From positions 1 to 61,682 of the forward strand of contig SAAL01000006.1 in assembly GCA_009929445.1 (NCBI GenBank): a stretch of 61,682 nt of DNA, given 5' to 3'. Origin of the DNA: Bacteroidia bacterium (lineage in GTDB: Bacteria; Bacteroidota; Bacteroidia; Bacteroidales; Paludibacteraceae). Positions 51,552-59,773 of this stretch are shown piece by piece. Numbering within the stretch: position 1 is the first letter of the stretch; each line of letters starts with the position of its first letter. The notes under the pieces are model-generated. The model saw nothing but the letters and a program-made list of their open reading frames with translations, made no database searches and was not told the origin of the DNA. The position numbers and the translations under genes are program-made.

Positions 51552-52841
51552 ATGAGTACTGCAATTGAGTTTAATAATATTAGTAAACAATACCGCCTGG
51601 GCCTTGTCTCCACGCGTACCCTCAGCCACGACCTCAACCGCTGGTGGAAGATGAACATTCTGGGGAAGGAAGATCCTTATTTGAAGATAGGCGAGGTAAA
51701 CGACCGTGCGCACCGTGGCGAGAGCGAATACGTCTGGGCGCTGCGCGATATTGATTTTAAAGTGGAGCAGGGCGATGTGCTGGGCATTATCGGGAAGAAC
51801 GGCGCCGGGAAATCTACCCTGCTGAAAATCCTCTCCAAAGTAACCACGCCCAGCACCGGCACCATTAAAGCCCGCGGACGCATAGCCTCACTCCTCGAAG
51901 TAGGCACAGGCTTCCACCCGGAGATGACGGGACGCGAGAATATCTATATGAATGGAGCCATCTTGGGGATGTCGAAGAATGAAATAGCTCGAAAATTAGA
52001 TGAAATTGTCGATTTTTCTGGGGTAGAACGTTATTTAGATACTCCAGTGAAACGCTACTCCTCCGGGATGACCGTACGCCTGGGCTTTGCCATTGCAGCC
52101 CACCTCGAACCTGAAATCTTAGTGGTGGACGAAGTCCTTGCCGTAGGCGATGCCGAATTTCAAAAGAAAGCCATCGGCAAAATGCAGGATGTAAGCAAGG
52201 GCGAGGGGAGAACGGTGCTGTTTGTGAGCCATAATATGGGTGCGGTTAGGAATCTTTGTAAAAGTGCAGTTGTGCTGAAAGATGGAATAGTTGATTACAA
52301 AGGTGAAGTAGATGAGGCGATAGATTACTATCTGAAAACTGATAAAATTACACAGGAAATTTCAGTAATAATCAGTGAAAAAAACAGAAAAAAAGATATG
52401 CCATTAAATGTTCAATTCATTTCCGCACATCTGTTTAAAAATAAAAATGTATTTGCAACAAATGAACCCATTGAATTTCTTTTTAAAGTAAAAGCGAATC
52501 GAAATGTTGATTCTTTTCGATTAAATACTACTGTATTTACGATGGACGATATTCCGATTGGCAGTGTTTCAGGGAATAGTTTTTTTTCTATAAAAAGAGA
52601 CGAAGAAAAAATGATTAAATTCACTTTGATAAACCATAATTTAGCCATAGCAGAATATAAAACTTCTTTTTCATTAGGAACCGGGAATTATTCTACAGGT
52701 CAAACAGATTATGACATTATTAGTGATATATTGACATTTAAGATAGATAAATTTGATTCTGAATCAAATGAATATTATGCTTTATGGAATAAAGGATGGG
52801 GAAATGTTGCTTTTCAATCAGAAACAATAATTTTAGATTAA
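51552..52841 (+). CDS. wzt: Polysaccharide export ABC transporter ATPase with C-terminal carbohydrate-binding-like domain
   Basis: The N-terminal ~250 residues are an ABC ATPase of the Wzt/TagH type: Walker A GIIGKNGAGKSTLLKIL, signature YSSGMTVRLGFAIAAHLEPE, Walker B ILVVDEVLAVGD, then VLFVSHNMGAVRNLC. The C-terminal ~165 residues (from about 265) form a beta-rich extension typical of Wzt proteins that bind the finished, end-modified O-antigen chain. In Bacteroidota these domains are diverse and chain-specific. Codon use becomes AT-rich within the C-terminal domain and stays so in the following genes. It pairs with the permease at 47392. Confidence 0.93.
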   Translation: MSTAIEFNNISKQYRLGLVSTRTLSHDLNRWWKMNILGKEDPYLKIGEVNDRAHRGESEYVWALRDIDFKVEQGDVLGIIGKNGAGKSTLLKILSKVTTPSTGTIKARGRIASLLEVGTGFHPEMTGRENIYMNGAILGMSKNEIARKLDEIVDFSGVERYLDTPVKRYSSGMTVRLGFAIAAHLEPEILVVDEVLAVGDAEFQKKAIGKMQDVSKGEGRTVLFVSHNMGAVRNLCKSAVVLKDGIVDYKGEVDEAIDYYLKTDKITQEISVIISEKNRKKDMPLNVQFISAHLFKNKNVFATNEPIEFLFKVKANRNVDSFRLNTTVFTMDDIPIGSVSGNSFFSIKRDEEKMIKFTLINHNLAIAEYKTSFSLGTGNYSTGQTDYDIISDILTFKIDKFDSESNEYYALWNKGWGNVAFQSETIILD

Positions 52842-52842
52842 A

Positions 52843-53859
52843 ATGTTAAATAAATTACATCAACTTAGTATAATTAAATGGTTAAGAAATCTTTATTCTT
52901 CCATGAAGTATGATTTACATAAAGATGATAATATCTTTAAAAGTGAAATTAAAAATATAAACGAAGATTTAAATTTATTAAAAGATAAAATTTCATTGTT
53001 AAAGAAAGAATTGCTGTATGAAAAAATTATGCGTTCAGCATTAGAGAATAGTGATTTCTCAGTTTTATACAGTCAAGAATTGAATTATATCAGAGAAAAT
53101 GAAAATTTGTTTGTTTTTCCTTACAAACAAATAAAAAAACACAAAGGTATTCAATCGGGTTATGATATTTCATTAAAATTGCCGTATGTGTATCATAATC
53201 AAAAAAAACTATATTTTCCAGGTTTCTTAACTGAAGAACAAGCTGGTGAAATTTATGTGAATTTCATTGAAAATGAAAATATTTTGGGTGGTGGTTATAA
53301 AGAAAAAGCTCCACATCAATATCAAACTGATATGTTTTATGTAAATAATGGAGATGTTTTTGTTGATGTTGGTTGTGCAGAAGCTTTATTTGCATTAGAT
53401 GTGGTTGACAAAGTGAAAAAGGTTTATTTGTTTGAGTCAGATGAAAAATGGTTAGATGCATTAAGAGCTACTTTTAATCCCTACAAAGAAAAAGTAATTA
53501 TTATAAACAAATTAGTATCAAATATCGATTCTGAAACAACAATTACTTTGTCATCAGCTCTTAAAAACGAAAAAGAAGAGAGTTTGTTTATTAAAATGGA
53601 TATTGAAGGATATGAAACTTCTGTAATAGCTGAAAGTCAGGATTTTTTACAGAATAATGATAATATTAAATTGACTTGTTGTACATATCATAAACAAAAT
53701 GATGCAGAAAAATTGAAAGAAATGTTTGAGAAATATGGTTACAATACTGAATTTTCTGACGGATATATGTTATTTAACTTAGATGAGTTGAAGTATCCTT
53801 ATTTCAGAAAAGGAATAATTCGTGCCTGGAAAAATGATCAAAAAACATCTAATCTCTAA
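52843..53859 (+). CDS. FkbM-family methyltransferase
   Basis: Starts one base after the wzt stop. The first ~75 residues include a coiled coil (NINEDLNLLKDKISLLKKEL). The methyltransferase domain follows, with DVFVDVGCAEALFALDVVDK as SAM site, YLFESDEKWLDAL, and SLFIKMDIEGYETSVIAES, the FkbM signature. It probably O-methylates a sugar of the polysaccharide, possibly the terminal residue that stops chain growth, which would fit an ABC-exported chain recognised by Wzt. That role is inference. Confidence 0.85.
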   Translation: MLNKLHQLSIIKWLRNLYSSMKYDLHKDDNIFKSEIKNINEDLNLLKDKISLLKKELLYEKIMRSALENSDFSVLYSQELNYIRENENLFVFPYKQIKKHKGIQSGYDISLKLPYVYHNQKKLYFPGFLTEEQAGEIYVNFIENENILGGGYKEKAPHQYQTDMFYVNNGDVFVDVGCAEALFALDVVDKVKKVYLFESDEKWLDALRATFNPYKEKVIIINKLVSNIDSETTITLSSALKNEKEESLFIKMDIEGYETSVIAESQDFLQNNDNIKLTCCTYHKQNDAEKLKEMFEKYGYNTEFSDGYMLFNLDELKYPYFRKGIIRAWKNDQKTSNL

Positions 53860-54071
53860 TAATTTGTTTTCCCAATCCGAAATTCTTGAAATACAATGTT
53901 GAATTTGCTTTTGCTAAAGTATTGATGTATCTATTTATTGATGACAACTAGAATATTTTTGACATTGAGATTCGCAAAAGGATGAATAAAGGGGTATTAA
54001 TTAATGTTTTTGGAATTATATGTGCTAAAAAGATTAATAAATGATTAAATTGATAAATAAGCCTTTTTAAT
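53860..54071. other. AT-rich gap in the polysaccharide locus
   Basis: 212 bases without a supported gene. A short frame at about 53981-54043 (MNKGVLINVFGIICAKKINK) may be a remnant but I do not recognise it. Confidence 0.5.
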
Positions 54072-54965
54072 ATGAAAATCTATGCAATAGTAGTTACCTA
54101 CAACGGTATGCGATGGGTAGACAAATGTTTAGGCAGTTTACAAACTTCCTCTCTACCAGTGCATACTATTGTCATAGACAATGCGTCGGGCGATAATACG
54201 GTTGCATACATTAAGAAAAATTTTCCGGATGTTCACCTGATTGAATCGACCACAAATTTGGGTTTTGCTAAAGCCAATAATACAGGTATTAAATATGCCT
54301 TAGCTCACGGGGCAGATTATATATTCTTGTTAAATCAGGATGCATGGGTTGAAGAAGATACATTATCTCATCTTCCGGGGGATTTTGAAGAGCAACCTGC
54401 ATTAGGCATCGTTTCTCCACTGCATTTGAATGGAGATAAATCGGGTTTGGATTGGATGTTTATTGATTATATGCCTACAGAATTTACTTCTGATTTGTAT
54501 TTCAATCGGTTCAAATCATTTTATCACTTGCCGTTTGTCAATGCAGCAGCCTGGCTGATTAGTACGTCATGCATCAATAGAGTAGGGGGATTTGATACTT
54601 CATTGTTTACGCATTACGGAGAAGATACCAACTATTGTCAGCGTGTATTGTACCATGGATTTGAAATAGGCATAAATACAAAATGTACTATTTGTCACGA
54701 CCGGGAGTTTCGCAAAAATAGTGAAACCGAATATCGGAATCAAACATTTACAGATGAACAACGATGGCGAAAAATTGAATTGGGAAACATAAATCTTGAA
54801 TTGGATATTGATACATTAATAGCCAAAAACAAACTATCCGAGAGAAAAGCTACACTTAAATTGTTGCTTAAAAAAGCTGCAAGACATAAAAAGGAAATAG
54901 AATTTCTTACACAAATAAAACAATCAAGAGAACTTAATAAAAATGGGGGATTAGTATGGCTGTAA
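54072..54965 (+). CDS. Family 2 glycosyltransferase, rhamnosyltransferase-like
   Basis: A 297-residue GT2 enzyme. VVTYNGMRWVDKCLGSLQ and IVIDNASGDNTVAYIKK form the donor site, FLLNQDAWVEEDTL carries the metal-binding acid, and GGFDTSLFTHYGEDTNYCQR holds the catalytic-region ED pair. The C-terminal helices are basic. It resembles rhamnosyltransferase-type GT2 proteins of O-antigen loci; donor sugar unproven. It is followed by a short remnant of another GT2 5' end. Confidence 0.88.
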   Translation: MKIYAIVVTYNGMRWVDKCLGSLQTSSLPVHTIVIDNASGDNTVAYIKKNFPDVHLIESTTNLGFAKANNTGIKYALAHGADYIFLLNQDAWVEEDTLSHLPGDFEEQPALGIVSPLHLNGDKSGLDWMFIDYMPTEFTSDLYFNRFKSFYHLPFVNAAAWLISTSCINRVGGFDTSLFTHYGEDTNYCQRVLYHGFEIGINTKCTICHDREFRKNSETEYRNQTFTDEQRWRKIELGNINLELDIDTLIAKNKLSERKATLKLLLKKAARHKKEIEFLTQIKQSRELNKNGGLVWL

Positions 54966-55028
54966 GTGTAAATTATTCAATCATCATTCAGTAAAAATAT
55001 TCCAGACCTTCTTCGTAAGTGTTTGGGT
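54966..55028 (+). pseudogene. Degenerate copy of a glycosyltransferase 5' end
   Basis: AATTATTCAATCATCATT and CCAGACCTTCTTCGTAA match the first 60 bases of the GT2 gene starting at 56080 exactly, but the start codon is GTG followed by TAA and the centre is altered. The fragment ends before the next gene. Confidence 0.7.
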
Positions 55029-55074
55029 CATGTAAAAGGAATTTCAATAATTTGAAAATAAAGATATTGGCAAG

Positions 55075-56079
55075 ATGACAAAGGAATGGTTTAACGAATA
55101 TAATTCAAGCTTAAATCGTAAATTAGTGTATCATCTCGGATATGATGCGGGATTTTTTTCTGAGTACAATAATATGTTGTATGCAATGATGTATTGCTTG
55201 ACTCATAAGATTCAATTTAATATATATTGTGATGACGCCAATTTTGGGTTTGAAAAAGGATGGCAAGATTATTTTGAGCCGTTTTTTGATGAAGTTCACG
55301 ATGATTTTCATCACAAAAATAATTATCGATATTTTGAAAAGCCAATAACATCCGATTTTGTAGTTTATTTAAAAAGATTGACTAAAACAATCTTGAAAAT
55401 GAATAAAAAGTATTATAGGCCATATTATAAATTTGAGGAAACGGAAATCGTAAGGAAACATAAAAAAGAAACAAAATGTGATTTATATACGCAAGATATA
55501 TGGAATGATTTAATTGAATATCCCACAAAAAGAATTGTTACAAATCCTTGTGATAATACTTGTATTAGCGAATTTGATTTTTTGAATATATTAAATTCAA
55601 TGGTGTGGAAATACAATGAAAAGACCAAATCTGCCATAAATGATACTATTGGAAAAATAGAAATGCCAAAGGATTATGTCGGAATTCATATCAGAAGAGG
55701 TGACAAGATAAAAGAAGCTGCTTTTTTGTCTATTGATAATTACATGTCAATACTGAAAGATAAAACCGACATAATGAATGTATATGTAGCGACAGATGAT
55801 TTTAAGATGATAAAAATATTGTGTACAAATTACCCTGCATATAATTTTTATTCGCTTACGAAAGAGATTAGTACAGGTTATGAACAGACTGACTTTGATA
55901 ATTATGATAAAATTAATAAACAGTCTCACATGATTTCACTTTTTTCTGATATTGAGTTGTTGGCAAATGCAAAGTGTTTTGTTGGAAGTTTTTCTTCAAA
56001 TGTAGGACTATACATTGCGATAAGACGCAACAGGGAAAGATGTTTTTATGTTGATTATAAATCTGATTATTTAATTTAA
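55075..56079 (+). CDS. Fucosyltransferase-superfamily-like glycosyltransferase
   Basis: A 334-residue protein with YVGIHIRRGDKIKEAAF, the HxRRGD donor-binding motif of the alpha-1,2/alpha-1,6 fucosyltransferase superfamily. Later blocks are MNVYVATDDFKMIK and CFVGSFSSNVGLYIAIRR, the latter like motif III of the FUT8/NodZ group. The N-terminal half is more variable. A fucose or similar deoxysugar donor is likely but unproven. The stop codon directly abuts the next gene's ATG. The gene is strongly AT-rich. Confidence 0.7.
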   Translation: MTKEWFNEYNSSLNRKLVYHLGYDAGFFSEYNNMLYAMMYCLTHKIQFNIYCDDANFGFEKGWQDYFEPFFDEVHDDFHHKNNYRYFEKPITSDFVVYLKRLTKTILKMNKKYYRPYYKFEETEIVRKHKKETKCDLYTQDIWNDLIEYPTKRIVTNPCDNTCISEFDFLNILNSMVWKYNEKTKSAINDTIGKIEMPKDYVGIHIRRGDKIKEAAFLSIDNYMSILKDKTDIMNVYVATDDFKMIKILCTNYPAYNFYSLTKEISTGYEQTDFDNYDKINKQSHMISLFSDIELLANAKCFVGSFSSNVGLYIAIRRNRERCFYVDYKSDYLI

Positions 56080-56982
56080 ATGATTAATTATTCAATCATC
56101 ATTCCCCACAAAAACACTCCAGACCTTCTTCGTAAATGTTTGGATTCAATTCCGCAACGCGCTGACATACAAATCATCGTTGTGGATGACAATTCTGATG
56201 CTGAAAAAGTTAATTTTGAACATATCCCTGGTTTGGGTGAACCGCATACAGAAGTCTATCTTACAAAAAAAAGTAAAGGTGCAGGCTATGCGAGAAATGT
56301 TGGTTTGGAACATGCCATTGGAAAGTGGGTTTTGTTTTTGGATTCGGATGATTTTTTCCATGAAAGCATATCTGAATTGATGGATATGTGTTCTGATATG
56401 GATGCTGATGTAATTTTCTATAAAGCTGATAGTGTCAATATCACCGATGGAACTGATGGACATAGAGGAGACGAATTCAGTAGAAGAGTTGATATAGCAA
56501 TTAAAGGAGATAATTTCCAACCGGTTTTGTTATATTCAAGTCCAATAGGCAAAATAATTAAATTTGAATTTTTATCAAAGAATAATATTAAGTTTAATGA
56601 AGTAAGATATAGCAATGATGTTGTATTTATGGCTAAGGTTGCATTGTATTCAGAAAAACATAAGGCGATTGATTTGACTGCCTATTGTATTTCTGTATCA
56701 AAAGGTACTTTAACAGGAATCGCAAATCCAGAGTCGTGCTTGATTAGATTGAAGCAGGATATAGAAGGAATTAAGTTGTTGAAGAAAAAATACAAATTAT
56801 CTAGGGATGAAAAGTTTTGGTATTACTATACTTGGAAGGGAGTGTATGATACCAAAATAATTAAAGGGTTTCTATACTATCCTCAAATGCTAAATTTGTT
56901 GGGATTTGATTTTTTACAGGATTCATTAACCATGTTTTATAAAAATATCAAACATAAAGTTAAATCTATTAATAATAAATGA
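56080..56982 (+). CDS. Family 2 glycosyltransferase
   Basis: A 300-residue GT2 enzyme. NYSIIIPHKNTPDLLRKCLD is the donor-binding start, IIVVDDNSDAEKVN follows, and WVLFLDSDDFFHESI gives the DxD-type metal site. The C-terminal half (YSNDVVFMAKVALYSEKHKA) is shorter than in processive enzymes, so it adds a single sugar. It overlaps the next gene by four bases (ATGA), a sign of translational coupling. Its first 60 bases are duplicated in degenerate form at 54966. Confidence 0.87.
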   Translation: MINYSIIIPHKNTPDLLRKCLDSIPQRADIQIIVVDDNSDAEKVNFEHIPGLGEPHTEVYLTKKSKGAGYARNVGLEHAIGKWVLFLDSDDFFHESISELMDMCSDMDADVIFYKADSVNITDGTDGHRGDEFSRRVDIAIKGDNFQPVLLYSSPIGKIIKFEFLSKNNIKFNEVRYSNDVVFMAKVALYSEKHKAIDLTAYCISVSKGTLTGIANPESCLIRLKQDIEGIKLLKKKYKLSRDEKFWYYYTWKGVYDTKIIKGFLYYPQMLNLLGFDFLQDSLTMFYKNIKHKVKSINNK

Positions 56983-57968
56983 AATTATCTAAGGTCAAAA
57001 ATAGGTTTATGGATTATTGGTGTCACCTGAATGAGAAACTTTCAGGTACCATCTTATATTATTATCTATATCCATCCTATTGGCATTATTTATTTCATAA
57101 AATTAAAATACATAATCCGGATAATTATTTTTCAGCCGTTCCAAACAGAGGAGCTGGGATTGGACACCAAATGTCAAATTGGAATTCCGGATTGTGGTTT
57201 TCAAAGCAATTTGATTTACATTATGCTCATACAGCATTTGCACAGACAGTTTGGGAGAATTTTTTGGGATTCGGTGATAATATCCCTCATGTTAAGGACT
57301 TGCAGAAATGTGGTTACAAGAAAATTCGACTACCTCTCTTTGATGAAAAAAGACCCAAGGAAGTAGAACTGACTCGTCGAATTATTGATTCATACGGAAA
57401 AAAGAAAGTCGTTTTTGTTGTCGAACAAGACCAACGGTATAACGATCAATATGGAATTGCTGAAGACATAAGGAGATTGTTCTATATGGCAAAAGCCAGA
57501 AAAGATGATTTTGATATTTATAATCATGCAAATTACAACATTGCAATTCATGCACGCAGAGGAGATATTGTTATAGGACAGACAAATAATGATCCGAATC
57601 TGACAATGAGATGGTCGTCAAATGACTATTTTGTGAACGTCTTGAGAAATGCTTTGAATGCTATAGTTAAAACAGACAAACCGATTCATATTTATTTATT
57701 TTCGCAGGGTAAAATGTCTGACTTTTCTGAATTCACTAAGTTTGCGAATGTTCATTATTGTCTCGATATGGATCCACAACTTACATTCTTGAGTTTTATT
57801 AACGCAGATTTACTAATAACAAGTAAGAGTTCGTTTTCATATAAACCGGCATTAATAAGTGACAACATCAAAATTAGTCCTTCTGATTTTTGGCACAGTT
57901 ATCCTGAAATGAGTAAATGGATATTGGCAGACAAACAAGGCAATATTGTAAGGCGAATAATTGATTAA
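56979..57968 (+). CDS. HxRRGD-type glycosyltransferase (fucosyltransferase-like)
   Basis: A 329-residue protein. The segment SAVPNRGAGIGHQMSNWNSG resembles the N-terminal donor-region of GT11/GT-superfamily fucosyltransferases. IAIHARRGDIVIGQ carries a relaxed HxRRGD motif and TFLSFINADLLITSKSSFSY the C-terminal motif. Start ATG overlaps the previous stop. Specificity unknown. It is the last intact gene before the HipBA insertion. Confidence 0.65.
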   Translation: MKLSKVKNRFMDYWCHLNEKLSGTILYYYLYPSYWHYLFHKIKIHNPDNYFSAVPNRGAGIGHQMSNWNSGLWFSKQFDLHYAHTAFAQTVWENFLGFGDNIPHVKDLQKCGYKKIRLPLFDEKRPKEVELTRRIIDSYGKKKVVFVVEQDQRYNDQYGIAEDIRRLFYMAKARKDDFDIYNHANYNIAIHARRGDIVIGQTNNDPNLTMRWSSNDYFVNVLRNALNAIVKTDKPIHIYLFSQGKMSDFSEFTKFANVHYCLDMDPQLTFLSFINADLLITSKSSFSYKPALISDNIKISPSDFWHSYPEMSKWILADKQGNIVRRIID

Positions 57969-57976
57969 TTTAAACA

Positions 57977-58105
57977 ATGTCAAAACCGCTTCTTTCCATC
58001 ATCATCATTTCCCACAATCAACGTTCAGAACTGAAACGTTGCATTGACAGTGTGCTCGCCCAACTGATTCCGTTTGCAAGCGAGTTGATAAAATGTTCCA
58101 ATTAA
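57977..58105 (+). pseudogene. Truncated copy of the downstream glycosyltransferase 5' end
   Basis: Codons 5-33 (57989-58075) match codons 5-33 of the gene at 59774 at 85 of 87 bases, reading LLSIIIISHNQRSELKRCID and onward to IPF. It then diverges into unrelated sequence and stops at TAA 58103-58105. The HipBA promoter follows immediately. Confidence 0.85.
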
Positions 58106-58128
58106 ACAACATACTATCGTCGATTTGT

Positions 58129-58186
58129 TTGTGTATTCAAACAAAAAAGCCTATTTTTGTTCGCATATGCATACAAAGCATACAGT
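58129..58186 (+). promoter_or_regulatory. Promoter and candidate operator of hipBA
   Basis: TTG (58129-58131), a 20-base spacer and TATTTTTG (58152-58159) fit the consensus fully. GCATATGCATACAAAGCATAC starts just downstream at about 58163; its palindromic GCATATGC and repeated GCATAC units lie over the expected transcription start and are a plausible HipB operator. Confidence 0.65.
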
Positions 58187-58191
58187 GACTC

Positions 58192-58482
58192 ATGGGAAAG
58201 CATAAAACAATATTATTGCCAAGTCAGGAGCGTACCTTGCAGGAGGTGGGTGGCAATATTCAGATGGCTCGTTTGCGTAGAAATTTATCTACAGAGCAAG
58301 TCTCAGAACGTGCCGGTATAGCACGTTCCACGCTCGTTAAGGTGGAGAAAGGCGATCAGGGTGTTGCTATCGGCACATACCTTAAAGTGCTTTTTGTGTT
58401 AGGATTAGATTATCAACTCCGACAAATCGGAGCAGAAGATACCCTCGGTCGTCAATTACAGGATGCCAAACTGATGAAGTAA
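58192..58482 (+). CDS. hipB: HipB-like antitoxin, Xre-family repressor
   Basis: A 96-residue protein with a helix-turn-helix (NLSTEQVSERAGIARSTLVK) preceded by IQMARLRR and followed by VEKGDQGVAIGTYLKVLFVL. It would repress its own promoter and bind the HipA kinase. The kinase gene starts two bases after its stop, the standard order for type II HipBA modules. Confidence 0.9.
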   Translation: MGKHKTILLPSQERTLQEVGGNIQMARLRRNLSTEQVSERAGIARSTLVKVEKGDQGVAIGTYLKVLFVLGLDYQLRQIGAEDTLGRQLQDAKLMK

Positions 58483-58484
58483 CC

Positions 58485-59738
58485 ATGAAAAGTAAACAAG
58501 ATATCTTTGTATATGCAGACTGGATAGGATTAAACGAACCTACCTTGGTGGGTATCTTGCACACGCAATGGTTGCGGGGTAAAGAGCTGTTTTGGTTTGA
58601 ATACCACAAAGCGTGGATAACAAATCATAGCTCCTTGTATCTTGATCCAAACCTGTTGCCTTTTAGAGGACCACAACATGTAAAAGAAAATACTCCTAAT
58701 TTTGGCGTTTTTCTTGATTCTTCTCCTGATCGTTGGGGACGGATGTTACTCAAGCGTCGCGAAGCAATAGTTGCCCGAAATGAGCAAAGATTACCACACA
58801 CTTTAGGAGAATCAGACTATCTTTTAGGCGTATTTGATGATGCCCGTATGGGTGGTTTGCGTTTTAAGCTAGATCCCAATGGACACTTTCTTGATAACGA
58901 TGCTAAATTATCAACTCCTCCTATGGCGATTTTAAGAGAGTTAGAGTATGCTTCTCAGCAATTAGAAACAGATGAGTCGATTCAATCAGACAGATGGATT
59001 AAACTGTTGCTTGCACCAGGTTCTTCTTTAGGCGGAGCGAGACCTAAAGCGAATGTGCTGGATGAAAATAATCAACTGTGGATAGCTAAGTTTCCAAGTG
59101 CACATGATGAAGTAAATGTAGCAGCATGGGAATATTTGGCAAATAAACTGGCTGCACGTTGTGGAATAGAAGTGCCCGAAACTAAACTGATTTTAATTGG
59201 TAGTCGTCATCCGAGTTTTCTATCCAGGCGTTTTGATCGTATTCAGGCAAAGCGTATTCACATGGCTTCTGCTATGACCTTGTTGGGGTATAAAGATGGG
59301 GATGATGCTTCTACCGGTGTAAGCTATTTACACCTTGCCGAATTTATTATTCGTTACGGGTCACAGCCAAATGAAGATTTAACACAACTATGGACACGAA
59401 TTGCGTTTAATATAGCCATTTCCAATGCGGATGATCATTTGCGAAATCATGCGTTTTTACTTACTAAAGCCGGATGGCGGTTGTCTCCGGCCTACGACCT
59501 CAATCCGCAACCTGATGCCATGGGTTTGAAACTCAATATTAATGATAGCGATAATTCATTGGATTTTGATTTATTACTCAGTGTGTCGGAGTGGTTTCGT
59601 ATCAATCAAACTGAAGGCAAATCAATCATTCAACATGTAAAATCCAGTGTGTCCAATTGGAAATCTATTGCCTGCGAACAACACATTTCCCGCCAGGAAC
59701 AGGAAATAATGGAAAAAGCTTTTACCAGATTCCCATAG
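58485..59738 (+). CDS. hipA: HipA-like serine/threonine kinase toxin
   Basis: A 417-residue HipA family kinase. NFGVFLDSSPDRWGRMLLKR is the N-subdomain signature, APGSSLGGARPKANVL the phosphate-binding/autophosphorylation loop, and SFLSRRFDR a conserved strand. NADDHLRNHAFLL provides the catalytic and metal residues, followed by LSPAYDLNPQP. In model systems HipA phosphorylates glutamyl-tRNA synthetase and stops growth. The operon lies inside the polysaccharide locus between two copies of a glycosyltransferase start. Confidence 0.92.
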   Translation: MKSKQDIFVYADWIGLNEPTLVGILHTQWLRGKELFWFEYHKAWITNHSSLYLDPNLLPFRGPQHVKENTPNFGVFLDSSPDRWGRMLLKRREAIVARNEQRLPHTLGESDYLLGVFDDARMGGLRFKLDPNGHFLDNDAKLSTPPMAILRELEYASQQLETDESIQSDRWIKLLLAPGSSLGGARPKANVLDENNQLWIAKFPSAHDEVNVAAWEYLANKLAARCGIEVPETKLILIGSRHPSFLSRRFDRIQAKRIHMASAMTLLGYKDGDDASTGVSYLHLAEFIIRYGSQPNEDLTQLWTRIAFNIAISNADDHLRNHAFLLTKAGWRLSPAYDLNPQPDAMGLKLNINDSDNSLDFDLLLSVSEWFRINQTEGKSIIQHVKSSVSNWKSIACEQHISRQEQEIMEKAFTRFP

Positions 59739-59773
59739 AATAAATACGTAATCATAAGAATAATTAAATATTG

